Made by a program: the position numbers and the translations under genes | The notes under the pieces: model-generated | The model's input: only the letters and a program-made list of their open reading frames with translations | Database searches by the model: none | What the model was told of the DNA's origin: nothing | Shown: positions 38,867 to 52,266 of the stretch, piece after piece | How the letters are laid out: each line of letters starts with the position of its first letter | How positions within the stretch are numbered: the first letter of the stretch is position 1 | NCBI GenBank assembly: GCA_001986395.2 | Contig: MQVO02000020.1 | Span: 248,001 to 312,000, forward strand | Reading direction: 5' to 3' | DNA: 64,000 bases | From: Irpex lacteus | Taxonomy: Eukaryota > Basidiomycota > Agaricomycetes > Polyporales > Irpicaceae

Positions 38867-41498
38867 TCAATAGCCGTAATAGGCACGCTGTTAAGACTTG
38901 TCAGCTTATAAACAGCTCAAATACTCGTGCTACTAACCATTCTGTCGCTGAACGAACCAAGAGTAAGTACCAGCGAGATAGGAATACGGATCGAAGGACT
39001 TACAATAGCCAAATAACTTTGGAGCCAGTTTTGCATCCACGCAGAGTGACGATGTGGCCACGAATAGATTCGTAGAGAAGAGCACGCTGATCCTTGTCGG
39101 CCTTGACGATGTGTTAGCATTGTCTGTTTGCTACGGGGAAGTCATTTACTCACGTTAGGCAAAACACTGGCGATAAGCTGGCTTCCAGTCGGAGACAAAG
39201 CAAGATCAACTATCATAGCGCGACGTGCTCTGTTCACTGCGGTTAGCGAGTAGAGACGGCGATGTTGACTCCACTTACCCTTTCGCAGGCTCACACATAC
39301 GAGCGATGATGCGATCAAGAGTATCGTTTCCGCCCTCCTTCAACGCCTTCGTGACCGACTTTGCGCCTTGCTCATTGGTCGCATACTCCAATAAGCCGGA
39401 TACCAGATGATCCAATGTCATATTCCGGTGCTCAGGTGAGCCGTGCTCGAGAACTGCGCAAGAACCGTGTTCAGTCTGCTGTCTGTTCGCGTTACGAAGA
39501 TATTCACGGTACGCACTATGTTGAATGCAATATGAACCCCACTGGCTCTTGGCTACCTCGCCGAACACTGCCGATCCCTGGTTCAGCAGCTCGTCGACGA
39601 TCCCGTCTTTAGCTGACTCCTCGAGGTTCTCGAAAGCGTGCTGTAGGCCATGTGTCGATAAGGAGATCGCGTTAGACATAATGACAACGACGTACCTGTA
39701 CAACCAAGGAACCGGTCTCATGGCACGCCAGCGAGGCCCATTTGCCTTTCAGGGACTTGTTGACACTACATTTTTCAGATCTGTGAGAAACCCTTCGCGA
39801 TTATAGTTAGAAAACATACTAAGCGAAGATGGGAGGCGCGGGCGAGCTCCAAGTTAACTCCATAATCTAAAAAAAACCATGTCAGTGGCGAACATAATCT
39901 CGGTGTATCGTACACTGACCTTGCTCCATACATGAGATGCGTGCTTGTTGACGAGAGTCTGGGCAGGATCGCCCAGGAGCAATTCTGAGACAATAAGAAG
40001 GCGAACCTCCTCTTCGCAGTCGAGCGCCTTTTGAAGGACATGGCAGCCATAACAGTTGGTAGCGAGATCCACAACTCGACCGCTATGAATATTGTGAGTC
40101 ATAAGGCAACATCATCGACGAGGGCAACACATACCGCATACAACCAACTATCTTCCTCTTTTCGGCTGGAGTTGCCGGGGCCTCCAAGCATCGCTGCACA
40201 GCCCAGTTTCCGAACCTGCAGACTGTCAGCGGTGAGTTTCGAAGGGAGAACACGTGTATTTACCTGTGAGCCATCATTTCGTATCCTCGAGTGCAGATCG
40301 CGCTGACGATCTTCGTTCGCTCTTCACCGTCAGCAACCTTGAGCTTTTGCTGCAGAAAGATGGATGCTTGCTGGTCGGAAGACTTGATGATACGCCCAAC
40401 GAACAGCTCGTATGGAGGCGATGCAGAAGGGTGAAGCAGAGATAGGAAATTGATAGGCTGAAGCAGGATGTAAGACAGTGTGATGGGGCCGAAAGTGCAT
40501 ATACTCACCTCATGTGGGGGTGCGCCGTGGTGCGCACGAGGAGGAGAGAAATTGGTGTCGATGTAACCAGCAGAGGAATCGGAGTTACGGCGGTCTTCCG
40601 GCTTAGACCATTCGACAGACGACGCCCTCAGACGAGACTGGGGCCACCCGTTGGGATGAGAAAATCCCGAATCTTGTCGAACATGAGATGGAAAGGCGGG
40701 CTCCCGGATAGATATGACGCCGGGAGGTGCAACGCTTAATCTCTCCTGAAAGGGCTCGAAAGTGGGGAATGAGCGACTGGATGGCTGCATGAAATCCATA
40801 GAAGGAATAGACCGGGAAAGTGGGTGGTGAGGCGTCGCGTAATCATGGAGCGAATGCAAATCGGCCTCAAGGAGAAGACCATTTGGTCCTTGGGTCTGAC
40901 AAGCAGCGCCGAAGTCGAAGTTAGGATTGAATTTCCACTCTCCGAAACCTTTGGCCGGTGACTGGTCTGGAGGAGTCATAAGAGCCGAAGTAGTCGAGAT
41001 GGGGGACACGTCAGGAGATATGGGCGAAGGCAAAAAGTCCGTAGCATAGCACTCCGGAGCAAATGGAGCAGGAGAGTTGAGGTTCAAGGTACGAAGCAGC
41101 TGGTGAACGTGCTACAAGAAATTTAGCCGAGAACAACGAAAGTATATGGTACATGAACGTACCATGGGGTCATAGTCGGGCGTGCTTCTTTTGCGACCAT
41201 CGCCGATGGCACCTACGGTTCTCTTATCCTGACCGCCTATACCAGCGGCCCCAGCGGTGCCGAAGACGTCCTCGCCACCGTTGTTAGTAGGGTTCGACAT
41301 AGCACGACGAAACTCTGGACGTGAGGGCTCTCTGAGATGGTCTTCGTTGGCCCTGCTGATGGATTCGATGGCCTTAGACCAGGTGTTGTCCGAAGGCTGT
41401 GGCTGAGGGGCCCAGATAGACGAGCTCAAGCCGGGAGCAGGACGCCTGCTCGACTCGAAGAGAGGAACGAAAGGCTGGGAGGCGGCGGGATGGTTCAT
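38867..41498 (-). CDS. Pumilio-family (PUF) RNA-binding protein
   Basis: Thirteen exons: 41163-41498, 40509-41111, 40264-40457, 40135-40215, 39920-40082, 39820-39866, 39696-39765, 39517-39640, 39279-39453, 39154-39229, 39004-39101, 38938-38947 and 38867-38887. They sum to 1998 bases, 665 residues. The N-terminal half is Ser/Pro-rich and likely disordered. The C-terminal half is an array of PUF repeats: FGNWAVQRCLE, ATNCYGCHVLQKAL, NKHASHVWSK, ACHETGSLVVQ, KSQWGSYCIQHILE, ATNEQGAKSVTKAL, LSPTGSQLIASVLP and GCKTGSKVIWLF. The protein ends DRMRAYYGY, a conserved PUF tail, supplied by exons of 10 and 21 bases. PUF proteins bind 3' UTR elements and repress or localise mRNAs in the cytoplasm. A TATATAT lies about 55 bases before the ATG. 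Orthology within the fungal PUF groups was not resolved. Confidence 0.94.
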
Positions 41499-41550
41499 GG
41501 TGGATGACGACGAGCGAGAGTCACGAAGTGTGTCAGTCGGGGATGAGGGA

Positions 41551-41557
41551 ATATATA
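41551..41557 (-). promoter_or_regulatory. TATA-like box of the PUF gene
   Basis: ATATATA on the plus strand, read as TATATAT on the minus strand, about 55 bases upstream of ATG 41498. Spacing is suitable; no other evidence. Confidence 0.4.
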
Positions 41558-43214
41558 CTGCTCTGCGTCAAGGTTTCTGGAGCAACGATGAATTCAAACA
41601 GTTCACCTTCCTAATCGAGAGAAATTAAGATCGCATTAGGAAGGAGTCGGCGAGAACGACAACCAGCACGATAAAAGAAGCAAAGCTTCAAGCTCCGACA
41701 GGCGTCGATCGTCGTGCAAACTCAACGGACGTCGAGCAGTTGGTGGAGGATCAGGATTTTTGCCCCTCTATGTCCCGGCACTCTTGCCGTAGATCCTTCG
41801 AAGGCGCCACAGAAGCTGAAAATCGACGTTTGTCACAAAACAAACGAACCGGTACCACAAGATGCTCTCCTCGGGCCAGATGTCTGGGGCTTCGTGGATC
41901 CGTTGGATATGCTGAAGCGAAGTGTGCTCAATCTCAGCTCCTCCAATATCAGGCAAAGAAGCGCGTCCAGCCCCACATGAGCCGCATGATGATTATCAAA
42001 GAGTAGGACCCACTAATGAAGATTCCTATAGAGCTGCAGCTTGATGCCGTTTGCGGGTCATGGGCTCTGCATAAGCGATGGTTTTTTGCGACCAGAATCC
42101 AAGGGCGTCGAGACCAGAAAGGCCGAAATCATCGTGCCAGATGCGACGTTCGACGAGTGAAAAACGTCGATCGAGAATTCGAACAGTAGGTGACTGTTGA
42201 AAATGACCATGTTGGAGTGAGTGGGCCATTGAAATCAGCAGACGTACGCTGACAGGACGTCAGTATCCTCGTGGCGTCCCATCACAACTTTACGACTTCT
42301 CCCTGGGAAATTCGTGCGTAGAACCTGGTAGGAAAGTCGCTTCCCACAGCAATAAATCTCGGAACCGCTGGTCCATATCTCCGGTGCAGATTTGCACCGT
42401 CAATTTCTCGACGCAGCCTGCAGCTTGCAACGTATAAATACTTGCAGTCAGTCCGATGCAGTGGTATAACATGTTGCGGACATCGACAACTCACACACTT
42501 GATGATCGATGAGAGCATGCAGAAGATAGCTAGGCCTTCAGGTAGTCTGCAAGGACTGAGGAATACAAAGATAATTTGCGAGGATGGCGAGTGAGACCAG
42601 CTGCAGGGGTCAGGGTAGTGGTTGATTCGCGTGCAGGCCTATAGTGTGATGGCTTTAAAGCAATGTATCAGCTCCATGCCCATCGAAGGGGGAGTCGAGA
42701 AGCCACCGGTCACCCAATAAACTTCCTTTCCCGGTCGAGAGACGCCATCAAAGAACGCATATCCTATTTTTGAGTCCATACGTAGCGTGCTCAGCGCTCT
42801 TCCCTAGGCATAGTAGGGGTTCTGTGATATAGTCTGCTCGGCGGTGAGATCTGTGAGATTTCGCAGTTCACGTCAATCCAGGAGTGGGAGAGGCCTACTT
42901 GAGATTAGTGCGAATAGTACAAGTTAGCGTTTTGTTAACAACGTCGATGAATCAGACAACGTACAGTGCTAGGCCGCAGAAGCAACAATCAATAGTCATA
43001 TGGTGTGCATTATAAGTCGTCTGTCTTAGGTGAATCTCCTCGGATTCAATTACTTGAGTGCTCGGCCAGCGTGCGTGGTCGCAGAGAGGAATAAAGTCGA
43101 AACCTCTGCCTCGGACCTCCCGGCGGTGTTAAGCATCCGATCAAGCCGAGAATGTGATGCGCTAGATGCGCCACCTGGCGTCTACGTCACACCTCTTACT
43201 TCCAACTGGCGAGC
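41558..43214. other. gene-poor stretch, possible gene remnants
   Basis: About 1.65 kb between the divergent PUF and SCI1-like genes. Minus-strand frames at 42026-42229 and 42290-42472 read protein-like but are interrupted by stops between them and match no family I know. A plus-strand frame at 41714-41980 is open for 88 codons without motifs. Nothing firm. Confidence 0.35.
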
Positions 43215-44379
43215 ATGCCATCTCATCGAAGGGGGCGGTCTCGCTCTCGTGAGGGGTCTCGTTCTCGCTCTCGAGACAGGTCAGAGTCGTCGGAAAGAGA
43301 GATTGATCTCCCAAATGGCGCGAAGTCTATCTCAGAGTCGGATTATTTTCTGCGTAGTGACGAGTTCAGAGTGTGGCTCAAGGATGAGAAGCACAAAGTA
43401 AGTACTCATGCTATTCGACATATCATTGTATTTGTTAATCTCTCCTCTTCTGTATAGTATCTTGACGAATTGTCTAGTGATAGGTCTCGCAAGTAAGTTA
43501 TTTGAGCTCTTGCTATTGTTGCTGCTGAAGAATTGAGCAGATACTTCCGCAAGTTCGTGAAGGTATGCTGTCTTTCCATCAACTTATTTGCAACACTGAG
43601 TAATATATCCTGCAGGCTTGGAATAGAGGAAAGCTACCTAGTATGTCTGCTGATTCATACCCGGAAGGGTTAATCTGACAAGCTGTTGCTAGAATCTCTG
43701 TATCTCGGTGTTGGTCCACAAGCAGCTAGTAGCCAAACTGGCTACAAGTGGTCATTCGCATCGAAAGCATCAAAGGCCGACTCAGAAGCTGTACGTGCTG
43801 CCCGAGAGGAAGTCGGTGCGGCCAATCATCAAAAGCCGAGCATAGGTCCATCTGCAAGTGGGAGTGGACGCGTACTCGGGCCAACGCTCCCCAGTTCCTC
43901 AGATTTAGTGCTCGCCCGAGAAGAGGCAGAGTCTCAGCGAGCGACTGAACGAGACAGAAAGAGGAAACGGGACAAGAAGGAGGGAAAGGAGCGAATCGAG
44001 GATATGGTAGGACCGAAGGAGGTGGGTCGGGAAGGGATGCTGGAGAAGAAGCGCGCTCGAAGAGAGGCGGACCGCTCCTTCAGAGAGAAGGGAGATGATG
44101 GGCTCGAGATGGACGAGTCTACTCTCTTGGGTGGCGGTGACAGTTTCCAACAGCAGTACGTATATACCTACAATCTTCCACTTACGAACCGCAAGTCTCA
44201 TCTTCCTCCACTCCAGGATTGCTCGCCGTGATGCTGCGCGTCGGCGGAAGGAGGAGGCCAAGTATGGTGCCAGGGAAGACCGTGATGCAGTTGCACGAGA
44301 ACGTGCTGATGCTCTTCGACAAAAGGACAGAGCCACGATGGACATGTTCATGCAGATGGCCAAGGAGAAGTTTGGCTAA
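43215..44379 (+). CDS. SCI1-like nuclear RS-rich protein
   Basis: Six exons: 43215-43397, 43458-43492, 43541-43562, 43616-43640, 43693-44155 and 44217-44379, total 891 bases, 296 residues. It starts with an Arg/Ser-rich tract (MPSHRRGRSRSREGSRSRS), then a compact conserved module SDYFLRSDEFRVWLKDEK, YLDELSS, YFRKFVKAWNRGKLP, spread over four exons, and a long basic/acidic helical tail ending MDMFMQMAKEKFG. This order matches the family typified by plant style cell-cycle inhibitor 1, found across eukaryotes and linked to nucleus and splicing-related bodies. The RS tract and basic KRKRDKK segment suggest nuclear localisation. Function in fungi is not established; assignment to the family is by motif recall. 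Confidence 0.75.
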
Positions 44380-46546
44380 ACATAGTCCCAGACTGCGCAG
44401 CCTCACGAGATTTTGCTTACTGTAGGCATTCCTTTCCACACTGATTAGCTTGTGGTGCGACTACCAAGACATATCATTACTGGGCGATAAGTACAGGATA
44501 AATATAGCGGTGCAATGCGTTTAGTTGTACCGGTTCCTATGATGAGATTACTGTCCTGCCAAGGCATGCAGGATACGACTCGGGAGTGATTTGTTCAGCT
44601 TGGAGCCATCCCATGCTCTGTCGTCAACATCAAGCATCTATGGAGCGTACTATTAGTTTTCACACTTATGAGAGGACTCGTGCGGAGCTAACCTCTGCTT
44701 TCTCGTGACGTTCAGATGTTTTGTGCGTAGGTTGCTTTCGGGAAGAGAACATCTGAGGCCCTCGACTACGGCCCCATGCAGCGTTATCTGCTGTAAGGCA
44801 GTGACCATCCGTGTCGTCGTATTCTTCATCATCTTCGACAACGTAATCAATGGAGAAATCAACCTACAGAAGTCCTGCGATAAGTCGACTTATAACTTGT
44901 AAGATGAAACCAGTTTACCAGAGTGCTGCATTCAGACTGAGTAGCAGACGGTGTGATAACGGAACGATCAGACAAGCTCATCTGACGTCTCTACACAGAA
45001 TAAAACATGTTAGCTCTCTCACACTATCATGCGTCCAATTAAACTGACGACATACCGATCTGAACGACGGACTAAGCTTTGAGTTGACGACGTTCTTGAG
45101 CGACCGAAGTTGGTCCTTCTGTGCAGTAGTCTGACGATCGTATGTCACTTCTGTGAGGCAGATGGAGGAGAGCAGCACAGCTTACCATAGTGAGGGGTGT
45201 ATCGAGCGGAAAATCTGGGAGGACTTGGTTGGTTGACGGAACTTGGGAGGATGAGCGACGGATAAACCGACCCCATAATATACCATGGCCAGAGTGGCGC
45301 GGGCCGGACCATGACAAGGCCGTACGGGTACTTTCAGCATAGCCCAACGCTCCAATGTGCCAAAGTGCTCACGCGTAAACAGTCTCATGCGTTGAACCTA
45401 AGGTCAAGCGGTCATTCCATGCGAGACTGGAACGACATAGAATAGTGAGAAGAACCTGCACTCACCAGTATCAACAGGTCCGGATCGCGAGATACCTGTC
45501 GGCATGTCTGAACGCCATGCTGTCGAAGAAGCGAGTGTGGCGGAATTCGGAGTAATGCCCTCTATTACCTCGCTCTCAGAATCATCGACGAGTGTATGCC
45601 ACAAGCCAGGTCTATCTGCGATGTTTAACCTTATGAACGACGTAGCGGAGTAACCTGTCAAATGCCTGCGACCCACACCGTGGGGTCCCCGGGAAGGGGA
45701 GACGGCGTTGTGCCTATATAAAGGGACTTATTCCCTCGCAATGTCGCCCACCCGACTGGCACGCGCGTCCTGCCTGCCGAGAGCGGAAAACCTGCGCTGG
45801 TCCCATGGTTGATGCTCTAGTGACGCAGTGGTTGACAAGCTGAAGGTGTGAGAGACAAAACCTCCCTTGGGATATTGGCCACGTTTACTGACCGTCCCTC
45901 CTCTCTTGTGCAGCTCTAACTCCGGATCGTGCCCAGCCGCTGCATGGATGATCCTTTGTTGCTCACTTGCCGTTGAATAGAGGATGTGCTCTCCGTCGTC
46001 CCTCGAGATAGATGCAGAGTTAGTCCGTGGAATAAGGCGCACCATGCTGGCTTCTATCTCATCGGAGGCAAAGTCACTGTGAATTGAAACAAGCTAGTCG
46101 AACCACGCACCAACTAGGAACCAGCGCCACTACAAAACAGCCACTATTACTCCACTGGGCAAGAGGAACAAGATCATTGAATTAACGGTCTTAAAATGGA
46201 TGAGCTCTGAGCTACAGCCTGCCTCCGGAGAACAAGAAGTCGTTCCTCATTCGGTGCGTACCCGCGACAATCGGTACCGCATGTTACATTGATCCAGACT
46301 TGGGACAACCTCGAGGGCGAAGAAGGCGGGCATTGTCGGTCTTTGATAGGCAGAATTCAACAAGGACCTGACGCCACATGGTTATCAACTGCAGATACAG
46401 GTGCGTGACACGGTACGAAGACAGTTTGGACTAATAACAATATAATTTGCAGACGGTGTCAGCGTGGAGGTCGATAACATGGAAGAGATAGAGGTCACGT
46501 ACACACAAAGCAACAAACAAAACGTAGCTCTACAGACACATTACAG
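44380..46546. other. gene-poor stretch between convergent genes
   Basis: About 2.2 kb between the 3' ends of the SCI1-like gene (+) and RVB2 (-). Minus-strand open frames of 90-105 codons (45404-45676, 45728-46045) have no motif and do not splice together convincingly. A TATATAAAGG at 45714-45723 on the plus strand has no recognisable gene behind it. Confidence 0.4.
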
Positions 46547-48328
<1,782 letters not shown>

Positions 48329-48471
48329 GATTGCAAGAGGAACAGAAACGCGTTTGTTTGGGTCGAGCAAACAAACGCCTTCAGTCTCAATTTGTGCAAC
48401 GCGCCCGTCAACGTGACTGTCATCGAGCTCACTGCCAGCTGCGTCGACAACGGGGGCAACGACGAGCCCTC
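48329..48471. promoter_or_regulatory. short bidirectional promoter between RVB2 and mitochondrial uL2
   Basis: Only 143 bases separate the two divergent start codons, so both promoters and 5' UTRs must lie here or overlap the neighbouring coding and intron sequence. No TATA box is evident. Confidence 0.55.
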
Positions 48472-49707
48472 ATGTTCGCAGCAAGATGCGGAGCTAGCCT
48501 GCTTCGCTCGAGCACACCACTGCCGGCTTCACGAATAGCAGCGACCTCACTTTTATCTCGAAGCCATGTCCTCACACGCTCACTCGCCACCGAGACCCTC
48601 ACCTCGCACAAGCCGACAGAAATCAGCGATGCCTTCAAACAATTGGACACACGTTTCAAGACGTACAAGCCCATCACTCCCGGTATTCGCCATCTAAAAC
48701 GGCCTGTGTCACCATACCTATATCGGGGAGGTCCTGTCCGTCAACTGACCGCTCCTCTCCGCAAGAAAGGCGGTCGCAACCACCATGGTCGCATCACTAT
48801 TCGATTCCGCGGTGGAGGTCACAGACGACGAATTCGTATAATCGACTTTTTGCGCACTGCACCTGGTCCCCACGACGTCGTGCGTATTGAATACGACCCG
48901 GGACGATCCGCACATATTGCTCTCCTTAAGAGCCGCGCACCCGATGTCACTGGTACCAAACTATGGAGCTATATCCTCGCCCCCGAAGGCTTGCGTGCAG
49001 GAGATGTCGTGGAGAGTTTCAGGCAGGGAATCCCGCAGGGTAGGGTTCCTGGCTTCGTGGACTCGAAAGCTCTTCGTGGCAAGGCTCTGGAGACAGGTGA
49101 CACTCAGGTGGCCGACGGTGCATCGCTCTCGCTTGGTGTTTTACGCACAGAGACTCTCAAGATCGGAAACGTGCTGCCATTGCGTCTCATACCCACTGGT
49201 ACCATCATCCACAACCTCAACTTGAAGCCCGACGGTCGCTGCATGCTTGTCCGCTCGGCGGGGACATTCGCTACTCTCATTGCTCACGAACCGGACGGCA
49301 AATACTCGCACGTTCGACTCCAGAGCGGAGAAGTACGGAAGCTGCTGCAAGACTGCGTGGGTACGATTGGGAAGGTCAGCAACCCGCTGTGGAAAAATCG
49401 TAGCCTGGGCAAAGCTGGCAGGAATCGCTGGCTCGGACGACGCCCGCGAGTGCGCGGTATGGCAATGAACAGGTACGTGTCTTTGCAAAATCTTTTATGA
49501 ATTTCTCTGAACACAATATCGAACAGATGTGATCATCCTCACGGAGGAGGTCGTGGTAAATCCAAGGGTAACAAGCAACCGCGCTCTGTCTGGGGATGGC
49601 TCTGCAAGGGTAGACGTACTCGCAAGCCGGGACCCATGGGCCATAAGAACGGCAATAAGATGGTTGTGCTCGAAAGACCGAGGGGAAAGCAGAAGCGTGG
49701 TGGTTAG
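48472..49707 (+). CDS. RML2: mitochondrial large-subunit ribosomal protein uL2m
   Basis: Two exons, 48472-49472 and 49527-49707, encode 393 residues. The N terminus [18 protein letters not shown] is rich in Arg, Ser and Ala without acids, a typical mitochondrial targeting sequence. The uL2 body follows: [32 protein letters not shown], the peptidyl-transferase-proximal C-terminal segment [27 protein letters not shown], with the intron splitting the Arg codon, and [15 protein letters not shown]. uL2 contacts the catalytic centre of the ribosome. The ATG at 48472 is preferred over a longer upstream in-frame reading because it directly starts the targeting peptide. Confidence 0.95.
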
Positions 49708-49878
49708 AGTCGGAGGGGCCTGTTGTCATACCGTATATCTGATTTGCTAATACGAGTATGTCTTAATTCTTACACCCTCCTCACGAATAGTCGGAGTGGT
49801 GGTCCAAGCTGAGGTTGGAGCTGCGAGTATAGGTGAGTGATCATTGCTCGGTACGGTTTGTACGCGTACGCACATGTT

Positions 49879-50178
49879 TCATTCTCCACCATCTTCTTCG
49901 TCATCCTCCTCCTCTTCCTCGTCTCCTGCTGGTTTCACCGAGGCCTTTACCTCTTTTGATTGCTCCCTATTACCCACTGCATCCCTCCAAATCGTCAACT
50001 CCTCTCCAATAGTATCCTTTCCCTTCGCGATTGCCTCTCTAACGCTCTCGTAATACGCCTTCAAAGAGCCGACATCCGAAGACACGGGAAGCTCGTGTGT
50101 TTTCTTCGCGCTCAGCCCTTGCGCCGGGGTGTCTTGCGGTGGGTTCAGCTCGTATGTTATGGTAACATTACGACTCAT
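49879..50178 (-). CDS. small acidic protein, probable GON7-like subunit of EKC/KEOPS
   Basis: A single-exon frame of 99 residues starting MSRNVTITYELNPP and ending in an acidic tail (EEEEEDDEEDGGE). The middle KTHELPV, LKAYYESVREAIAKGKD and GEELTIWRDAVGN with SKE resembles the pattern of fungal GON7 subunits: a short beta strand, a helix, then a disordered acidic end. In KEOPS, Gon7 binds Pcc1 and supports t6A tRNA modification. I hold this assignment at moderate certainty because the protein is small and the family diverges fast. The frame is open further upstream (to 50376), but those residues are less protein-like. It is convergent with uL2m (171 bases apart) and divergent from the methyltransferase gene. 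Confidence 0.6.
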   Translation of the reverse strand: MSRNVTITYELNPPQDTPAQGLSAKKTHELPVSSDVGSLKAYYESVREAIAKGKDTIGEELTIWRDAVGNREQSKEVKASVKPAGDEEEEEDDEEDGGE

Positions 50179-50576
50179 CGTGTCTTGAGATCGCAGACTT
50201 TCCGCGAGTCGAGTTGGCAAAAGCGGTTGGTCGATATCAAGCGCCGGATGCTCTGCCATGAACGTGGTTCGGTGATCGCCGGTGCGCCCTGTGTCAAAGA
50301 TTTGAAGATATCCGACGCACAACGTTTGCCGGCTCTTTGCTCGCTGTTCTCTCTTCCCCACCACCACCGTCACCATGCCTGTTATCGGCTCATAACGACC
50401 AAAGGTAGTTCTGAATTGCCTTTGGTCGTGTAATCTCGCCTCTCTATCTCGTTAAACTTCTTTCCTCTTTCTCTGGGTTTTACTGCAAGATACCCACTAG
50501 ACGTACCCATCATTCATAGAGTTCGCAACATATTCATAGACTTTCAGATTCTACGCTACACCTCGATATCTTCAGC
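50179..50576. promoter_or_regulatory. shared upstream region of the GON7-like and methyltransferase genes
   Basis: 398 bases between two divergent starts. On the plus strand the bases before ATG 50577 are pyrimidine-rich (around 50440-50480), consistent with a transcription start. No specific site identified. Confidence 0.45.
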
Positions 50577-51884
50577 ATGGTCCGCCTTTCAACCTGGCAG
50601 TCGCCTCCAGTTGCGCCTACAGCGAGCCTTCCACCGGTGGCACGTTTATCAGGCTACTCGACCGAGCAGATACGGCACGCACTCGTCAATTTACGTAACA
50701 TATATACGCCTTACCCCCTGCCAACGCTTTCAATATCAGGAGCAGCGTTACCCAAACACGCCATCCACGACGTATCCGTGCCCGACTCAGGTTACGCTTC
50801 AGCTGAAGAAGAAGAGGACGGAGAATGCGACGGTGCTGATGAAGACGGAGACGGAGACGACGAAGCATTCGACACCGATGTCATTCGTTCTGATCCTTTC
50901 GAACGCGAGTTCTCCATTCGGTGGCTCACAGCATTCGCCGCCCGCTCCGATGGCTGGGTGTACGACTCCGGAGTGGAAGAGCAAGAGGAAGAGGCTCGTG
51001 CACAGCTCGTCGACGACGCAGCGTCTCTGCTCGCCTCTTTCGTCGGAACCGAAGACGAAGAAGACGCTCTGACACGAACCTTTTCGTTCTTGACCTCCGA
51101 TAATACCGGGAAAGGCCAAGGCAGCGAGAACGAGGGCACGTGCGTCCACGTCGAGCTGAACGACGCGCCGCTGCTCAGTCAGGACCATACATCTGTCGGC
51201 TTGCAAAGCTGGGGAAGCTCAATCGTCTTCGCCGAGCGTATGTGCGCGAACCCTTCCGCGTTCAGTCTTGCACCTGCACAGACGCAATCGAGTCCACTCC
51301 GCATACTCGAGTTGGGCGCAGGCACGGGGATGCTCAGCATTGCTGTGGCGAAACTCTGGGCACAGCGCTCTATACCTGTGGAGATCGTTGCAACGGACTA
51401 CCACCCCCAAGTTCTCGATAACCTACATTCGAACGTCGATATCAATTTCGCTGCGTCTTCTCCCTTGTCTTCTTCATCTTCGCCAATCACCGTCACGCGG
51501 CTGGACTGGCAGACTCCGGTGTACGACGCGCCGCTGGACAAGCCATTTGACGTCATACTCGCTGCCGACGTTATCTACCATCCTGACCACGCGCGGTGGA
51601 TCAAGCACTGTGTGGAACGCTTGTTGCGGCGTCCGGCTCGAGAATGCGAGGAGGACGGTGGCGTTTTCTGGTTGATCATACCGGTGCGGTCTACTGGGCG
51701 ACATGAAGGAATGGCGGACACCGTTGAGGCCGTCTTCCGATCAGAGACGGTGATTGAAGCTAGCGGGGAAGGGGTGTTGGAGTTGGGAATTAAGAGCAAG
51801 GAGGGGATGGGGAAACATGATGGTGTTGGGCGTGCGGATGAGAGTTGTTACAGGCTGTTTAAGATTGGTTGGATGAGCTACTAA
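50577..51884 (+). CDS. methyltransferase family 16 (protein lysine methyltransferase-like)
   Basis: One uninterrupted exon, 435 residues, unusual in this intron-rich window. Residues about 240-340 hold the seven-beta-strand SAM-binding fold: motif I ILELGAGTGMLSIA, an acidic end of strand 2 (VATDYHPQ), a D-W pair in TRLDWQ, and the post-strand-4 motif VILAADVIYHPDH, equivalent to the DxxY signature of METTL21/EEF-type lysine methyltransferases. The preceding GLQSWGSSIVFAERM is the substrate-side motif typical of this group. A very acidic low-complexity insert (EEEEDGECDGADEDGDGDDE) lies at about residues 77-96. Likely substrate is a protein such as an elongation factor or chaperone, by family inference only. 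Confidence 0.88.
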   Translation: MVRLSTWQSPPVAPTASLPPVARLSGYSTEQIRHALVNLRNIYTPYPLPTLSISGAALPKHAIHDVSVPDSGYASAEEEEDGECDGADEDGDGDDEAFDTDVIRSDPFEREFSIRWLTAFAARSDGWVYDSGVEEQEEEARAQLVDDAASLLASFVGTEDEEDALTRTFSFLTSDNTGKGQGSENEGTCVHVELNDAPLLSQDHTSVGLQSWGSSIVFAERMCANPSAFSLAPAQTQSSPLRILELGAGTGMLSIAVAKLWAQRSIPVEIVATDYHPQVLDNLHSNVDINFAASSPLSSSSSPITVTRLDWQTPVYDAPLDKPFDVILAADVIYHPDHARWIKHCVERLLRRPARECEEDGGVFWLIIPVRSTGRHEGMADTVEAVFRSETVIEASGEGVLELGIKSKEGMGKHDGVGRADESCYRLFKIGWMSY

Positions 51885-52266
51885 TCTTAGTCGTAATACT
51901 CATAATGGAACTACCGTTGCACACCGGACTCATTTGTACTGGCACTCAAACGCATGAGAGGTCCAAGTTGAACAAATATACGAAAGGTTGTAAATAGTGC
52001 GTATGTGCATACATGCTATTGCTAAATGAGATGTAATTGGTATACAAGATCCATGGGTCATATACATCATGAAATGGTCGTGATCCACCAGCGCCGTCCG
52101 TCGTGGCCACCATCAACTGCCCCATTAATATCCCTACTTCTGCCCGTCTCCCGTGTTTCCAGCAGAACGCCGCCTGGCTGGCCGAGCAGTCAGTCCCCCA
52201 TTTGGCCCGTGATATCCTGTCGTGCTGTGGCCCGCTAATGTGATGTGATGTGGGTGTAGGAGTGCA
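51885..52266. other. intergenic between convergent genes
   Basis: 382 bases between the stops of the methyltransferase gene and the homeodomain gene. Nothing beyond expected 3' UTRs was seen. Confidence 0.45.

Noticed and set aside
45714..45723. TATATAAAGG, a strong TATA match on the plus strand
   Set aside because: No recognisable gene follows; the next plus-strand ATG gives only 23 codons.
45728..46045. 105-codon minus-strand open frame starting MVRLIPRTNS
   Set aside because: No motif, no convincing splice to the neighbouring minus-strand frames, lies between convergent genes.
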